The position numbers and the translations under genes were made by a program. The notes under the pieces were generated by a model that worked only from the letters and a program-made list of their open reading frames with translations, was not told the origin of the DNA and ran no database searches. 64,000 nucleotides of DNA from G942493375 sp942493375 (GTDB taxonomy: Bacteria; Armatimonadota; UBA5829): contig OW818698.1 of the NCBI GenBank assembly GCA_942493375.1, positions 8,134,537 to 8,198,536 of the forward strand. Direction: 5' to 3'. Positions 1 through 8,557 of this stretch are shown one piece after another; the stretch's first letter is position 1, and each line of letters starts with the position of its first letter.

Positions 1-250
1 CTGTAGTAAATTGATGTATTTCCTCTATTGCTGCACTGTGTTTTTTTAGTTCATTTTGAAATGAAGAATGTGTAAAATTACCGCCAACTCCCGCCATTCC
101 GTAGAAGTTCCACTTCAAATTGTTCAATTTTGCCGCGATTCCAGCAGGTGGCTGCAACGGTATCGTTGCTCCTATGCACGATAGCTCCACTGCGCAAATT
201 AACAATAATAAAATGGACAGCTTTTTAATGTAGTTGAATACTATATTCAT
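1..250 (-). CDS. Exported protein of unknown function, N-terminal part
   Basis: The gene runs off the left edge; 83 codons are visible from an ATG at 250. The protein starts with a short charged stretch (MNIVFNYIKK) and a hydrophobic segment (LSILLLLICAVELSC), a signal peptide. The Cys after it lacks a good lipobox (ELSC), so ordinary Sec export is as likely as lipidation. The visible mature part has no recognised domain; it contains a Gly-rich patch (MAGVGGNF) followed by a helical, charged stretch. The reading frame is open to the edge. Function unknown. Confidence 0.6.
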   Translation of the reverse strand, partial: MNIVFNYIKKLSILLLLICAVELSCIGATIPLQPPAGIAAKLNNLKWNFYGMAGVGGNFTHSSFQNELKKHSAAIEEIHQFTT

Positions 251-264
251 TTCAATCCCCATCT

Positions 265-519
265 TTAAATTAAAAGGTAAGAACAGTAACTTTCAATAGA
301 TACAACTGTCTGATGTTTAGTAAGTTCTATATATTTCATCTGGATCGCCATAGGTACCATATCCGTTATCAGTGGTCGAATATACCCCGTACCATGACCA
401 TTCCAGTTGCTTCGGTAGTCGAGTGCAACGGAACTGCCGAAACCGAGGTGTCGGCCTATTTGCGCTTTAGCGGCTTTGCGTGAGAATAAAAAATCCAGCA
501 GAAATCCAAAAATCTCCAT
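265..519 (-). CDS. Doubtful 84-residue ORF containing an interspersed repeat
   Basis: The frame is open for 84 codons and ends 14 bases before the start of the edge gene. Its first third is translated from the interspersed repeat read antisense (SRKAAKAQIGR), which occurs elsewhere in the window in clearly non-coding DNA. The remaining part (LGFGSSVALDYRS onward) has no recognised domain and could be the remnant of a decayed gene. There is only a weak purine-rich stretch before the start. I list it so that the 251-624 gap is described; it is more likely non-coding. Confidence 0.2.
   Translation of the reverse strand: MEIFGFLLDFLFSRKAAKAQIGRHLGFGSSVALDYRSNWNGHGTGYIRPLITDMVPMAIQMKYIELTKHQTVVSIESYCSYLLI
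462..486 (+). repeat. Interspersed repeat, 'GCGGCTTTGCGTGAGAAT' family, copy 1
   Basis: The core GCGGCTTTGCGTGAGAAT recurs, with small changes and in both orientations, at 31921-31951, 40402-40424, 60929-60964 (plus orientation) and 40277-40302, 60795-60830 (minus orientation). All copies except the doubtful ORF here lie between genes. Confidence 0.75.
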
Positions 520-535
520 GCCAACCCACTCCCAA

Positions 536-606
536 AAAATCTGCGTAAATCTGCGAAATCTGCGGATAATTAACTCCCCTTCTCCGCGCCCTCCGCGTCT
601 CCGCGT
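536..606 (+). repeat. Short-period intergenic repeat (AATCTGCG units)
   Basis: Three AATCTGCG-type units of about 9-10 bases end in GCGGATAATT, followed by C-rich CTCCGCG units. A near-identical block lies at 9741-9776. It sits just downstream of nadE on that gene's strand. No protein or classical terminator is seen here. Confidence 0.65.
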
Positions 607-624
607 GAAATCCCCTAAAGCAAC

Positions 625-2376
625 CTAAGACTCCCTATACCCGTTAGTCAATGGCAACCGCCGGTCTCTTCCGAAGGCTTTGTGAGTAATCTTTACCCCG
701 GGGGCGGCTTGGCGGCGTTTGTATTCGTTGCGGTCTACCAGGCTTACTATTCTGCGGACAATGGCTTCATCGAATCCCATGCCTATCATATCCTGCACGC
801 TACGGTCATCTTCCACGTATAGCTCCAGTATCTGGTCCAGTAGATCGTATGGAGGCAGGGAGTCCTGGTCGGTCTGGTTCAGGCGGAGCTCTGCAGATGG
901 CGCCCTGTATATAATGGAGTCCGGTATAGGATGGCCGTTTTCGTTTCGATAATGAGACAACTTATATACCAGCGTCTTTGGAACGTCCTTAATGACTGCG
1001 AACCCTCCCGCCATATCTCCATATAATGTAGAATACCCACACGCCATCTCGCTCTTGTTGCCGGTAGTAAGGACCAGGCAGCCAAGCTTGTTGGAAAGGG
1101 CCATCAGCATGTTTCCACGGATCCTGGCCTGCAGGTTCTCCTCTGCAACGTCAGGTTCCCTGCCCTCAAACACAGCTTCAAGACTGTGCTTGTAAGCTCC
1201 AAAGACTTCACTGATCGGGATATAATCGTATCGTATCCCCAGGTTCTCGGCCATTATCTGCGCATCTGACTGGGTTGCATTGGATGAAAACTCAGACGGC
1301 ATTATCAGAACTCTTACCATATCGGGGCCAAGGGCGTCTACGGCTATACATGCAACTATTGCAGAGTCAATTCCTCCGCTGAGTCCCAAAACTACTTTTT
1401 TGAACTTGTTTTTGTGGACATAATCCCTGGTGCCGACTACCAGAGCCTTGTATACTTCCTCCAGATCACCCGGAGGGTTGGAAGACTCTGACTCCAGCTT
1501 TACCGGAACCGGAACTACAGCTGGTTTATGCACAAGCGGAATGCAATCCACTTCCATTTCCATCCGCTGCATATGTTTAGCTTTGCGCCTGCGGGGGTCC
1601 ACCAGCCTCTGGTGCTCTATTCCTGCAAGATCAAGTTCCACAATTGCCAGCTGCTCTTCAAAGGCCTTGCACCGAAAAATGACTTCACCCGATGCATCCA
1701 GGACCAGCGAATGACCATCAAACACCAGTTCGTCCTGACCTCCTACTGCATTGAGGTAGACAATTGCACAGGCGTTATCACTTGCCCTGGTCCCGAGCAT
1801 ACGCTCCCTGGACTTCCACTTGCCGGCATAGAAAGGGGAGGAGTTGATATCGATAATCAAGTGCGCCCCGCCTATCATACTTTGAGCAGCGTGCGGACCA
1901 TCTGCATACCAGATGTCCTCGCATATCTCGACCCCGAACTTCACATTTCCAAGCTCGTAGACGCTGGTCCCCTGCCCTGCTCCAAAGTACCGGTCTTCAT
2001 CAAAAACACCATAGTTTGGCAGAAAAATCTTATCGGTGATACCTGCAATATGACCATCAGACAAAACAGCCGCAGAGTTGTGTATGTCTCCATCGACCGA
2101 AACAAACCCCACGATAGCAGTAATCCCTTTAGCATGCTCAGCTATCTGCCGGATCGCCTTTATATTGTCCTGCACAAAACTGGGTTTAAGCAGCAGGTCC
2201 TCGGGAGGGTACCCGCATACAGTAAGCTCCGGAAAAACTACAATATCAGCGCCAGCTTCACGCGCACGGTCGGTATACTCAATAATCTTTGCAGTGTTGC
2301 CGGAGATGTCCCCGACAATTGTATTTATCTGCGCCAAAGCAATACGCAGTTTCTGGCTCCCGGATTTAGCAGGCAT
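625..2376 (-). CDS. nadE: Glutamine-hydrolysing NAD+ synthetase
   Basis: This cytoplasmic enzyme makes NAD+ from deamido-NAD+, ATP and glutamine, the last step of NAD synthesis. The 583-residue protein is the long, two-domain form. Residues 10-265 are a nitrilase-fold glutaminase with the expected triad: Glu50 (FPEL), Lys116 (TDKIFLP) and Cys152 (GVEICEDIW). Residues 305-583 are the synthetase domain with the ATP pyrophosphatase loop SGGIDSA at 333-339 and a conserved LTTGNKSE segment. ATG start with a GAGG site nine bases upstream. It stands alone, transcribed leftwards, divergent from the ABC importer. All key residues are present. Very secure. Confidence 0.97.
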   Translation of the reverse strand: MPAKSGSQKLRIALAQINTIVGDISGNTAKIIEYTDRAREAGADIVVFPELTVCGYPPEDLLLKPSFVQDNIKAIRQIAEHAKGITAIVGFVSVDGDIHNSAAVLSDGHIAGITDKIFLPNYGVFDEDRYFGAGQGTSVYELGNVKFGVEICEDIWYADGPHAAQSMIGGAHLIIDINSSPFYAGKWKSRERMLGTRASDNACAIVYLNAVGGQDELVFDGHSLVLDASGEVIFRCKAFEEQLAIVELDLAGIEHQRLVDPRRRKAKHMQRMEMEVDCIPLVHKPAVVPVPVKLESESSNPPGDLEEVYKALVVGTRDYVHKNKFKKVVLGLSGGIDSAIVACIAVDALGPDMVRVLIMPSEFSSNATQSDAQIMAENLGIRYDYIPISEVFGAYKHSLEAVFEGREPDVAEENLQARIRGNMLMALSNKLGCLVLTTGNKSEMACGYSTLYGDMAGGFAVIKDVPKTLVYKLSHYRNENGHPIPDSIIYRAPSAELRLNQTDQDSLPPYDLLDQILELYVEDDRSVQDMIGMGFDEAIVRRIVSLVDRNEYKRRQAAPGVKITHKAFGRDRRLPLTNGYRES

Positions 2377-2433
2377 AATTTTTCCTCATAATATATGTGA
2401 GATAACGTCCTCAATAGTTTAGCACGAGGGGAA

Positions 2434-2468
2434 GACAATGGACAATTGATAATTGACAATTGATAATG
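2434..2468 (+). repeat. Heptanucleotide tandem repeat (GAYAATK)5
   Basis: Five consecutive 7-base units: GACAATG, GACAATT, GATAATT, GACAATT, GATAATG. It lies in the spacer between nadE and the ABC importer. Period and style match the block at 7367-7422 on the other side of the importer. Such arrays resemble the short tandemly repeated heptamers known from cyanobacteria. Confidence 0.8.
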
Positions 2469-2534
2469 GGGAAGGGAAAAGAGAGATCTTGTTTAGAGAA
2501 AAGTTGCCGGAAGTATCCACATTTAGCGAATCAT

Positions 2535-2556
2535 GTGATACTATCATATAGTTCAC
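2535..2556. promoter_or_regulatory. Imperfect inverted repeat upstream of the ABC importer
   Basis: GTGATACTAT and ATAGTTCAC form two arms about three bases apart, with one unpaired base. It lies about 50 bases before the importer start and could be an operator. No second copy was noticed, so this is weak. Confidence 0.25.
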
Positions 2557-2607
2557 AAAACGGGTCTTATAGTTGACGATCCTGGATTATATATCGAGGT
2601 GGTGGAT

Positions 2608-5253
2608 TTGCAAAGATTTACCGGTTATTTATCCGTGCTTGTTTTCTGTTCACTTCTCATCTGCTGCGTACAACCCGTTTGCAGCAAACCAAGATATGAT
2701 ATCCGACCCGATGGAAAACTGCTTATCCGGACAATCGGATTGTGGGACACTCCCCAGGCAGGTCTCAATCCGTCTGATCCCATAGTCAAGCTGATGCACG
2801 ATGATCCGACTATACGTGTAAAACAGTGGTCGGGTCTGACTATTCCGGGGGCTGGAGGTCGTACACCGCTGATGTTATCAATGGCCGGAGATGATCCCCC
2901 CGAGCTGATTCTCTCCTACTTCAGCGGAATTCGTAACGACATCAAGCAGGGATTTCTATATCCACTGAATGAATGGATTGGTGATGATACCAACCACAAT
3001 GGCAAACTCGATGATAATGAAGCCAAATGGCCGGGTTGGAAATCGGTCCCACCTATATATAAGGATGTAGCCACCGTCAACGGCAAAATCTACGGCATTC
3101 CCGTGCTTACAGAGTATATGGGAATAGTGTTTAGAGTAGACCTGGTCAAGAAGGCTGGTCTGAATCCGGATAAACCGCCGAAAACCTGGGATGAGTTCTT
3201 CTACTGGTGCCAGAAACTGACCGATCCCAAGCATAAAATCCGCGGATTCGGCCTTACTCCTTTCACATACACATTTGTGCTCTGGGCAGCTGCTGGAGGT
3301 ATGGATGTAGGAGCTATCGCACAGTTCCGCACCAGCCCCAAAACCGGTAAGACTTACAAGTTCAAGATGGATGAACAGCAGTTCACAGCTCCAGATACTG
3401 GGGAAGACCTCTCAAAGGTTGAACCAGTCTGGAAATGCACTATCGGAAGTGAAGCAACTGTGCGAACGGTTGCGTTCTATCACAAACTTCGCTGGCAACG
3501 ATGGACAAAAGACCCCGTAACCGGCGAACCGATAAACATGACCAAAGAACAGGCCAAAGAAGGCATAATTAAAACCGACTCCGGTCGGATGGTCAGGTTC
3601 AGTAAGGACGATGTAATAACCGGTGTAGCAATGACTGCTGCAACCCCGGGAGACACTAAAGGTGACTGGCAGGCTATCGCAGATGGTGACATTGCAATGG
3701 CTGTAGCCATCGTCAACAACGATGCCTGGTGGCAGCAGATAGGCGTCAGCATCGACCCCGAACTTATGAGCAGTTTCCCCATACCTGCAGGTCCGGGAGG
3801 CAGGCAGGTTGTGCGGTCAGAAACTTATTATGGAAGCATGGCTCATACAATGTCCCGTTGGACAAAGCCTGACAGGGACAAGGCCTGGAATGTTTTGACA
3901 GCTTTCGGTTCGACTGCATTTCGAGACCAGGCAATCAGAAACCTTGTGCTATCCGGAAGAGCCAGGTTCTGCAACCCCAAAGACCTTCGCAGACTCGGTA
4001 TGTCCGAATATGTAAACGATGTCCCCCAGAGCGTCCGTGAGATGTTTGAGGACATGGACAAGGGCAAGATCATTACCAAAACATCCCCGTTTGTAGGTAA
4101 TGGCGCTCCAATGGCAGATATGATGCAGCGCAATGTCCTCAGCCTTGTGATTTCAGAGTCCGGAGAGAATTTCAAATACGCCCCGGCACTCAAAGAGGTC
4201 GAAAGAGCTGCAAACGATGGCTTGATGTTCGGTAAAAGCTCCCTCGATATCGCCAAATATCGACCTATAGCCTGGCTGATATTCGCGATAGTAGCATGTG
4301 TTGTCAGTTTCTTTGTCGTATTGATTGTAAAGGCAAACCTTACAGCTCCAGTCAAAACAGTAGCCCGTGCAGGTGTTCACAGTAAAGCGCTTCCATGGAT
4401 AATGATGGCACCTGCGCTGCTGCTGATTGCCATGTGGGGGTACTATCCGCTCTCCAGGGGTCTGACGATGGCGTTTCAGAACTACCGCATAGTCGGAGTC
4501 AGCAACTGGACCGGGATGGATAACTTCATAGGAATCTTCCTGGATCCCGACTTCTATCTTTACATTCAAAAAACGTTAAAATACGTCTTTCTGAGCCTGA
4601 CACTGGTGTTTACTACGCCAATCATGCTCTCCTTGCTGTTAGCAGAGATACCCAAAGGCAAGATATTCTGGAGATCGATCTTCTTCCTGCCACAGTTGAC
4701 CAGCGGTCTGGTAATTGCACTGCTATGGAAACAGGTCTATCAGCCAGGTGAAAACGGACTTCTCAACCAGGCTCTGACAATGGTCGGTATGACTGCAAGG
4801 GACTGGCTGGGTGATGTCAATACCGCAATGGTCGCAACGATCATACCGACTGTCTGGGCTGGAATGGGTATATCAAGTTTGATCTATCTGGCTGCACTCA
4901 AGGGCATCCCTCAGGACCTCTATGAAGCAGCGGATTTGGACGGCGCCGGTATATGGGGTAAGCTCACAAAGATCACTATTCCCCAATTAGCCCCGCTCAT
5001 TATCATCAACTTTGTCGGCGCTTTCATCGGCACTTTCCAGAGTATGGGAAATATCTTCCTGCTGACTTTCGGAGGCCCCGGCAAAGAAACCATGGTTTTG
5101 GGAATGGCTATCTGGCTTGAAGCTTACAACAATTTGAGGTTTAGTGTTGCAACCAGTATGGCCTGGGTGATGGGCAGCGCGTTGATAGGATTTGCTTACC
5201 TGCAGATAAGGATTCTACGCAAAGTGGAATTCAGAAGAGTGGAGGAGGTGTAA
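2608..5253 (+). CDS. Sugar ABC importer: solute-binding protein fused to MalF-type permease
   Basis: One chain combines two parts of a carbohydrate importer. A signal sequence (GYLSVLVFCSLLICC) is followed by a family-1 extracellular solute-binding domain to about residue 555; segments typical of maltose-binding-type proteins include KIYGIPVLTEYMGIVFRVDL and GDIAMAVAIVNNDAWW. A transmembrane helix (IAWLIFAIVACVVSFFVVLIV) then leads into a complete MalF-type permease with its own helices and the EAA loop EAADLDGAGIWGKLTKITIP that docks the ATPase. In-frame GTG codons at 2599 and 2602 overlap the GAGGTGG site, so TTG at 2608 is the better start (spacing 5). The next permease gene follows after three bases. 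No ATPase gene is near; a shared MsmX-type ATPase encoded elsewhere is the likely partner. The substrate is inferred to be an oligosaccharide. Confidence 0.9.
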   Translation: MQRFTGYLSVLVFCSLLICCVQPVCSKPRYDIRPDGKLLIRTIGLWDTPQAGLNPSDPIVKLMHDDPTIRVKQWSGLTIPGAGGRTPLMLSMAGDDPPELILSYFSGIRNDIKQGFLYPLNEWIGDDTNHNGKLDDNEAKWPGWKSVPPIYKDVATVNGKIYGIPVLTEYMGIVFRVDLVKKAGLNPDKPPKTWDEFFYWCQKLTDPKHKIRGFGLTPFTYTFVLWAAAGGMDVGAIAQFRTSPKTGKTYKFKMDEQQFTAPDTGEDLSKVEPVWKCTIGSEATVRTVAFYHKLRWQRWTKDPVTGEPINMTKEQAKEGIIKTDSGRMVRFSKDDVITGVAMTAATPGDTKGDWQAIADGDIAMAVAIVNNDAWWQQIGVSIDPELMSSFPIPAGPGGRQVVRSETYYGSMAHTMSRWTKPDRDKAWNVLTAFGSTAFRDQAIRNLVLSGRARFCNPKDLRRLGMSEYVNDVPQSVREMFEDMDKGKIITKTSPFVGNGAPMADMMQRNVLSLVISESGENFKYAPALKEVERAANDGLMFGKSSLDIAKYRPIAWLIFAIVACVVSFFVVLIVKANLTAPVKTVARAGVHSKALPWIMMAPALLLIAMWGYYPLSRGLTMAFQNYRIVGVSNWTGMDNFIGIFLDPDFYLYIQKTLKYVFLSLTLVFTTPIMLSLLLAEIPKGKIFWRSIFFLPQLTSGLVIALLWKQVYQPGENGLLNQALTMVGMTARDWLGDVNTAMVATIIPTVWAGMGISSLIYLAALKGIPQDLYEAADLDGAGIWGKLTKITIPQLAPLIIINFVGAFIGTFQSMGNIFLLTFGGPGKETMVLGMAIWLEAYNNLRFSVATSMAWVMGSALIGFAYLQIRILRKVEFRRVEEV

Positions 5254-5256
5254 GCC

Positions 5257-7344
5257 ATGTCAATCATAGCGCTGGTTGGACGTAAGTCATTTAAGATGCG
5301 ATTAGTTATCGCGATAATGTATGTAGTTCTCGCGATCCTGGGTATTGGCATGGTCTATCCATTCCTGATAACGCTGACCTCTTCCCTCTCTAACAGGCTG
5401 GACTACAGCAGATTCTCGCCAGTCCCAAGATGGATATGGTCAAGGGAGGACAGATTTGTAAGATTCCTGCCAAGGTATTTCCCCACTGAACTGCGGGTAG
5501 GAATGGACCAGTTCTCCGTGCTATTCCCAAATGCTCCGGCAACCTGGATCAACTGGCAGGAAGCAGGCAAAGACAACAAAGGTATCAAGACTTTTGCTGA
5601 TGAGTACCTGTCAATTTCAAAGAATTCCGAGAAATGGTACAAGGCAAAACTCGTCGCTGTTGATTACAATGATTTTGCTTCGAAGTATCCTATCGAATGG
5701 AGCTTGTGCGCATTCGAGCAGACTGACACATTGAGTTTCTTTATCAGAAAATATGAGACCCTGGCAGATCAAGAGTCCAGCAGGGGCATGTCCAGAATTG
5801 CACGGCGCGATAAGGCTCTGAGTCTGCTTGCCGACCACTGGCAAATTCCTCTTGAGAGTTTCTATGAAATATGGCCTCAACGAGAAAATGCGGAATCCTG
5901 GGACAGAAGGTTCTTTTATCCGCAGACCGATGGGCGGGCTCAGGATTTTATTGAGCTAAAAACTGCATATCGGGACAGGTGGTTTGTTCCAGGTTCAATA
6001 AATGCAAGAATCGATAAGGATGGTGTAGGAAGCGTTTATCCGGCTTCAGAAGTTCGTCCAATACCTCTTCGGATGGTCTGGTTAAGTTTCCTGAAACAAG
6101 ACTCGACAGTTCAAGCTCTGGGGTTGCCTAAAGGGACAGTCATAGACATCAAATTATTCAATTCTGTCTTCGGCACAAACTACAAGGCCCTCAATCGAAC
6201 GCCATTCCCGGTTGGTCCGAGTGAACCTGCAAAACTGCGCAAAGCATGGGAGATGTTTGTCCAGGAAAGATATCCTATCAGGCTTATAGAACCTAACGTT
6301 ACCCCGGCACTCTCCCAGCAGTACCGCAAATTCGCATTCGACAGGTTCAAGGGCAGTATCAATCTGTGCAACACCATGCTGGGATCGCAGTTCAAAAGCT
6401 GGGATGAACTGAAACTCTCCAAACAGATGCCGACAGACAGCGAACCAGTTGCAAAGCTCTGGATGGGATTCGTGCAGCAGCTTCCAATGGAATTAAAAAC
6501 CCCAAGGTCCGCAGAAGCTGACTACCATAAGTTCCTGCTGCAAAAATATGGAAGCCTGGAGAAAATCAACACTGCATACGGATGGAATGTCCAAAATCTG
6601 GCGACAGTTGAGATGCCATTCGACATCGCATATACGGTCACATTTATTAACAACGAATTGGGACTATCTACATACGCACTGGTGCAGAACTATCGCATCG
6701 TAATGGACTTCCTGCTTGGCAGCAAGGCTATTCCAAACACCATTGCACTTGTCCTGCTGACACTGATAGCTGCGCTTACTGTCAATCCGCTGGCTGCATA
6801 TGCCCTTTCAAGGTTCCAGCTTAAGCAGAACCAGTCGATTATCCTGTATCTACTCGCCACAATGGCATTCCCGGCAGCTGTATCAATGATTCCAGGATAC
6901 CTGCTGATGCGTGATCTGGGTATGTTGAATACCTATGCTGCCCTGGTGCTCCCGGGAATTGCCAACGGTATGAGTATATTCCTGTTAAAAGGATTCTTCG
7001 ACAGCCTGCCGCCCGAGTTATACGAAGCTGCAGCCATAGACGGCGCTCCGGAGATGACTGTATTCGTAAAAATCACTCTACCTCTTGTAAAACCAATCCT
7101 GGCCGTTATGGCACTAAACACCTTCATGGCAACATACAGCTCCTGGGAATGGGCCCTGCTGGTCTGCCAGAAAAAGGACCTCTGGACACTCTCAGTATGG
7201 CTATACCAGTTCGGCACAATGCCCGCCACCCAACCCTGGGTAGCCATGGCATCCTACGTAGTAGCCTCAATCCCAGTCCTACTAGTCTTCCTACTCTGCC
7301 AAAACATAATCCTAAGAGGAATAATCCTCCCGCAGATGAAATAG
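5257..7344 (+). CDS. MalG-type sugar ABC permease with large extracytoplasmic insert
   Basis: This is the second permease of the importer. Residues 15-42 form the first membrane helix. Instead of a short loop, about 410 soluble residues (about 45-455) follow before the rest of the permease resumes at about 460 (FINNELGLSTYALV, the usual MalG loop region) with five more helices. The EAA loop is EAAAIDGAPEMTVFVKITLP near 590-609. Ordinary MalG proteins have about 280 residues, so this one is more than twice the usual size. The insert carries three related segments, near 298-317, 363-392 and 426-454, with the pattern aromatic-x-GS-I/L-x-x-x-N-x-x-x-G ... P; one (FLLQKYGSLEKINTAYGW) resembles a helix of GH42 enzymes. 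Good SD (GAGGAGG), three bases after the upstream stop, so the genes are co-translated. The insert faces outside and may help take sugar from the fused binding protein. Confidence 0.88.
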   Translation: MSIIALVGRKSFKMRLVIAIMYVVLAILGIGMVYPFLITLTSSLSNRLDYSRFSPVPRWIWSREDRFVRFLPRYFPTELRVGMDQFSVLFPNAPATWINWQEAGKDNKGIKTFADEYLSISKNSEKWYKAKLVAVDYNDFASKYPIEWSLCAFEQTDTLSFFIRKYETLADQESSRGMSRIARRDKALSLLADHWQIPLESFYEIWPQRENAESWDRRFFYPQTDGRAQDFIELKTAYRDRWFVPGSINARIDKDGVGSVYPASEVRPIPLRMVWLSFLKQDSTVQALGLPKGTVIDIKLFNSVFGTNYKALNRTPFPVGPSEPAKLRKAWEMFVQERYPIRLIEPNVTPALSQQYRKFAFDRFKGSINLCNTMLGSQFKSWDELKLSKQMPTDSEPVAKLWMGFVQQLPMELKTPRSAEADYHKFLLQKYGSLEKINTAYGWNVQNLATVEMPFDIAYTVTFINNELGLSTYALVQNYRIVMDFLLGSKAIPNTIALVLLTLIAALTVNPLAAYALSRFQLKQNQSIILYLLATMAFPAAVSMIPGYLLMRDLGMLNTYAALVLPGIANGMSIFLLKGFFDSLPPELYEAAAIDGAPEMTVFVKITLPLVKPILAVMALNTFMATYSSWEWALLVCQKKDLWTLSVWLYQFGTMPATQPWVAMASYVVASIPVLLVFLLCQNIILRGIILPQMK

Positions 7345-7366
7345 GCAGGAACAGTGGAGTGTGGAA

Positions 7367-7422
7367 AGTGGATAGTTGAGAGTTGAAAGTTAAAAGTTGA
7401 AAGTTGAGAGTGGATAGTTGAC
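7367..7422 (+). repeat. Heptanucleotide tandem repeat with mirror-ordered units
   Basis: Eight 7-base units in a row: AGTGGAT, AGTTGAG, AGTTGAA, AGTTAAA, AGTTGAA, AGTTGAG, AGTGGAT, AGTTGAC. The first seven variants read the same forwards and backwards as a list of units. It fills part of the 334-base gap 7345-7678, whose remainder holds a C-rich stretch and a weak hairpin (CCAATGA/TCATTGG near 7558-7579) but no gene. Confidence 0.85.
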
Positions 7423-7678
7423 AATGCAGATTAGTCCTGGGACCGCCGATCTCCTGATCGGCATACCCGGCCTATCCGCAGACTCCACCATCCATATCCA
7501 ACTCGGGTGCATCCCTCCGCTCAGGTGAAACTCCCCGCCCCCCCGTCTCCCAATCTCCCAATGAGAAGACTATCATTGGAACTATAAGTTGCTTACTACA
7601 GTAATTAATAAAGTATATCCAATTGCCTATTTCGAACAATTAAATTAAACCCGATACAAAACCAAAGGATAACAGCCT

Positions 7679-8518
7679 ATGTCAAGGACAAGAGTCTTTA
7701 TATCGGTAATTCTGTGTGTGATTTGCGTGTCCTATTTGGGATTCATATTAAATAATGACTATAACACTGCGCCCAGGATTAAGGCAAAGATAAAAGCCAG
7801 TCGGCCATTGGTTCTCAAACCGGGTATTGCAATAGGTGCAACTTGTATCAATCCAAGAGATGGCGCTCAAATGGTGTGGGTTCCGGCAGGATATTTTAGT
7901 ATGGGTTCAACAAACCCCAATTCTATTGGTGAACCTAGACGAAATATATATCTGGACGGCTACTGGATGTATAAATACGAAGTAACAGTAGCACAATATA
8001 GAATGTATTGCATAAAGACCGGAACGCAGATGCCAACACCTCCAAGTTGGGGTTGGATAAACAATCATCCAATTGTAAATGTGAATTGGCAGGATGCAGC
8101 TGATTATGCAAAATGGGCCGGGGTTTTCTTACCCACCGAAGCTCAGTGGGAAAAAGCCGCTCGTGGAACCGATCTGCGCGAATATCCCTGGGGCAATGTG
8201 TGGTATGCCTCAAAATGCAATCAAACGTCTACTATGACTCAGCCGGTGGGAAGCTATCCTGCAGGCGCTAGTCCGTATGGATGTATGGATATGACAGGCA
8301 ATGTTTGGGAGTGGTGTGCGGATTGGTTTCAGTTTGCTTACACGGATTCTGTGCCCACAAAAAACCCAACAGGACCAGTCTTTGGAGAATATCGCATGCA
8401 ACGTGGTGGTGGATATGATCTAGACGGTAACAATTATGGTCGCTGTTCATTCCGCTGCAGATTGACTACAACTGTCCGTAATCCTGGCAGCGGTTTCCGT
8501 TGTGCTATAACTCCTTGA
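7679..8518 (+). CDS. Exported FGE/SUMF1-fold protein
   Basis: The 279-residue protein has an N-terminal signal or anchor helix (VFISVILCVICVSYLGFIL) and a formylglycine-generating-enzyme-type fold from about residue 55 to the end. Clear family motifs are MVWVPAGYFSMGS, YEVTVAQYRMYC, PIVNVNWQDAADYAKWAG, LPTEAQWEKAARG, MTGNVWEWCADW and GFRCA. In true formylglycine-generating enzymes the RGGSY motif is followed by a first catalytic Cys; here RGGGYDLDG has no Cys, although CSFRC follows. Sulfatase activation is therefore doubtful; a binding or structural role outside the cell is as likely. ATG start after AAGGA. It is followed 39 bases later by a secreted propeller-like protein in the same direction. 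Confidence 0.88.
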   Translation: MSRTRVFISVILCVICVSYLGFILNNDYNTAPRIKAKIKASRPLVLKPGIAIGATCINPRDGAQMVWVPAGYFSMGSTNPNSIGEPRRNIYLDGYWMYKYEVTVAQYRMYCIKTGTQMPTPPSWGWINNHPIVNVNWQDAADYAKWAGVFLPTEAQWEKAARGTDLREYPWGNVWYASKCNQTSTMTQPVGSYPAGASPYGCMDMTGNVWEWCADWFQFAYTDSVPTKNPTGPVFGEYRMQRGGGYDLDGNNYGRCSFRCRLTTTVRNPGSGFRCAITP

Positions 8519-8557
8519 ATATAAGATGTAATCTCTCCGAAAATTAGAGGTAAAAGT

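Noticed and set aside
1528..2391. 287-codon open frame on the plus strand
   Set aside because: It lies wholly antisense to nadE, which has all catalytic residues; the frame has no SD or recognisable domain.
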